A stretch of 64,000 bases of DNA from NCBI RefSeq assembly GCF_000317105.1, contig NC_019693.1, positions 434,001 to 498,000 on the forward strand, in the 5' to 3' direction. Position 1 is the first letter of the stretch. Each line of letters opens with the position of its first letter. The stretch is from Oscillatoria acuminata PCC 6304 (GTDB lineage: Bacteria > Cyanobacteriota > Cyanobacteriia > Cyanobacteriales > Laspinemataceae). The translations under genes and the position numbers were made by a program. The notes below the pieces were generated by a model. That model saw only the letters and a program-made list of their open reading frames with translations. It ran no database searches and was not told the origin of the DNA. Positions 62,495 through 64,000 of the stretch are shown piece after piece.

Positions 62495-63802
62495 TTAAGC
62501 CGCTACAAAAGAAAAACTGAGAGAAACTCGCGGAATTTGGTTGGTAAAGGTATTAGGATTGCTAAACCAAATTTCGCCACTAGGAGAAATGATGAGGTGA
62601 AAAGGTTTATAATTTGATGCTTCAAACCCAGATGCAAGAATAAACAAGTCAATAGAGGGTCTAAATTCATCGGGTAAGGTCAAAATGGTATTATTGCCTG
62701 ACCCGACCACTCTGGTAGCAGATCCAGCCATGTAAACAATATTACCGATTTTCCGGGCTGTTGGTACTTCTCCAGCCCGAGCGCTCCATCCAGAACTGTA
62801 GTTTGTTAGCGTTACAGGGGTAGATTCCTGAATAAAGTCGGGCTTGTTTAGGATGTCATCCCAAGCAATATCGGCGGCAGGGTCTGCGGGTAAGTCTTGG
62901 GAAACATTCTTTCGGAATAAATATTTATCTATATAAAAAGAGCGGTTTATCGTATCCGCTGATACCGCCGCCCTTTGGATTACGAAGATTGGAGCCATTG
63001 CCCCAAATAGCCAATCAGATGGTGCAATATTCGCTTCATAATTAGAGTCATTGACTGTGAAAATGATTTTGCTGTTTTCACAGTCAATAAATATTTTTAA
63101 GTTAAACAAATTTGTTGCCAGGTCGGTAATCGGAGCGATAACCTGCCAAATCCCGCCGATGCCAGATTTGTAAATTGCCACCCAATTATATTCGCCGCTG
63201 AAATATTCGGCAGATATCAGAATTGAGGAATTGATGCCAGAGCCCGCGCCGGTATCAAGGAGGCCAAACCTAGATGTCCACCCGTTCGCAGTTTGATGAG
63301 TGGCATCAAGTCCTACTATGGCAGATATTTCAATATTTGAATACCCCTCTGAGACTAGCGGCCTAACCGGGAAATTGCCCAATCTCAAGTGCGCCCAATT
63401 CCCGACCGCTTGACCTACTCCGTTGATGGTAAGGTTAAACACTCCGTGCGCACCAGAGAATTTGTTACCGGGTTCTGCTGTTCCGGTAGCGTTTCCGGTT
63501 GTTATAGTCCAACCCAACTTGTTGAACGCACTTTGTGAAAGGAAATCATCAAATTCCTCCACAAAAGCAGAGCTAGAGCGAATCACATTATAAGTAATTG
63601 CACCACCGCTTCCACCTCCAGAGTATTGAGGATGTGGATTTGCTGCGGCAAGATGGGCAATTATTGCGGCATCGGCAGCCCCTTCCATTTCAGCCCCGAT
63701 CGCCTCAGCCGAAAGCGCATCCGTTCCCCCGGGGTGGTGGGTGCTTGCGTGGGGGGAGATCCCTCCAGATTGCTCCCCTGTCAGTAATGATATTATTTTC
63801 AT
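62495..63802 (-). CDS. phage-like tail fibre protein
   Basis: A 435-residue protein. The N-terminus has 'PHASTHHPGGTDALSAEAIG', the His-Thr-His/Gly-Gly-x-D-x-L pattern common in phage tail fibres, then a Gly-rich hinge ('QYSGGGSGG'). The middle (about 75-300) is a lectin-like beta domain ('FDDFLSQSAFNKLGWTITTG'). The C-terminus 'GWSARAGEVPTARKIGNIVY' is a tail-tip motif found in several prophages. The stop is only 6 bp from the tRNA-Phe fragment, so it is the last gene of the element on this side. Confidence 0.75.
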   Translation of the reverse strand: MKIISLLTGEQSGGISPHASTHHPGGTDALSAEAIGAEMEGAADAAIIAHLAAANPHPQYSGGGSGGAITYNVIRSSSAFVEEFDDFLSQSAFNKLGWTITTGNATGTAEPGNKFSGAHGVFNLTINGVGQAVGNWAHLRLGNFPVRPLVSEGYSNIEISAIVGLDATHQTANGWTSRFGLLDTGAGSGINSSILISAEYFSGEYNWVAIYKSGIGGIWQVIAPITDLATNLFNLKIFIDCENSKIIFTVNDSNYEANIAPSDWLFGAMAPIFVIQRAAVSADTINRSFYIDKYLFRKNVSQDLPADPAADIAWDDILNKPDFIQESTPVTLTNYSSGWSARAGEVPTARKIGNIVYMAGSATRVVGSGNNTILTLPDEFRPSIDLFILASGFEASNYKPFHLIISPSGEIWFSNPNTFTNQIPRVSLSFSFVAA

Positions 63803-63866
63803 GGGTCAATATGTCTACATACTGTTTACGCGGTGTATTCGTAATGTACACGCAATGAATACGGGG

Positions 63867-64000
63867 TTAAGCAAGAAATTCTTGCGCTGATGCCAGTTCA
63901 CCTGTGTCGGTCGCAGTCAATATGATAGGAGCGTTATTCACTGACATATTTACCCTTGCATTGAATTCCCCAGTTGTTATGCTGGGTTCTATTCTCCAGG
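63867..64000 (-). CDS. hypothetical protein, partial (5' end outside window)
   Basis: The last 43 codons of a minus-strand gene, open to the window edge ('FNARVNMSVNNAPIILTATD', ending 'ASAQEFLA'). It lies 64 bp upstream of the tail-fibre gene in the same direction, so it is probably also a phage structural gene. No family can be read from this piece. Confidence 0.5.
   Translation of the reverse strand, partial: WRIEPSITTGEFNARVNMSVNNAPIILTATDTGELASAQEFLA

Overview
The window comes from a filamentous, Oscillatoriales-type cyanobacterium. The evidence is the very frequent GCGATCGC (HIP1) octamer, the rbp-rpsU pair, a hormogonium-type cell-wall amidase, many pentapeptide-repeat proteins, and a cyanobacterial type III-D CRISPR system. 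The genus cannot be fixed from the sequence alone.

Left part (1-27 kb). This is ordinary chromosome: small antitoxin-like and XRE regulators, bioF with a TPR lipoprotein-like partner, an SLH-domain lipoprotein, a YdcF-like protein, an M42 aminopeptidase, tRNA-Glu, an AarF/UbiB kinase, a GAF histidine kinase, a peptidoglycan amidase, an O-methyltransferase, an EamA transporter, an Omp85 barrel protein, four pentapeptide-repeat proteins (one fused to an HNH-like domain), rpsU and an RRM protein. It is dense in short dispersed repeats. It also holds a perfect CIRCE (HrcA) operator in front of an unrecognised gene, and a 142-bp tandem duplication that looks like two non-coding transcription units.

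Middle (27.5-41.4 kb). A five-gene minus-strand operon encodes three NRPS proteins: C-A-PCP, then C-A-N-methyltransferase-PCP, then C-A-PCP-thioesterase. Read against the GrsA pocket, the adenylation codes suggest Ile/Val, then N-methyl-Leu, then an aromatic-like residue. A ParA-type ATPase and a HEPN RNase-like gene are inserted, tightly spaced, between the second and third NRPS genes.

Right part (41.8-61.7 kb). This is a defence region. A 15-repeat CRISPR array is followed by a 5'-truncated cas2, an Rpn-family nuclease gene with a partial duplicate, a VapBC pair, and a three-gene operon with a HEPN-like member. Next is a 12-gene minus-strand type III-D operon: csx3-AAA, cas10, cas7/csm3-like, csx10, a cas11-like gene, a CARF-RelE (Cami1-like) effector, csx7, a RAMP, csx19, a RAMP, an unknown gene, and csx1. 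A divergent WYL-type regulator faces it. Cas10 has GGDD but no visible HD motif, so the system probably works by RNA targeting and cyclic oligoadenylate (cOA) signalling to two effectors, with Csx3 as the likely off-switch. No cas1 or cas6 is present.

Right edge (62.4-64 kb). A 42-nt 3' piece of tRNA-Phe, still with its terminator, directly abuts a phage-like tail-fibre gene. This marks the left attachment site of a prophage that runs off the window.
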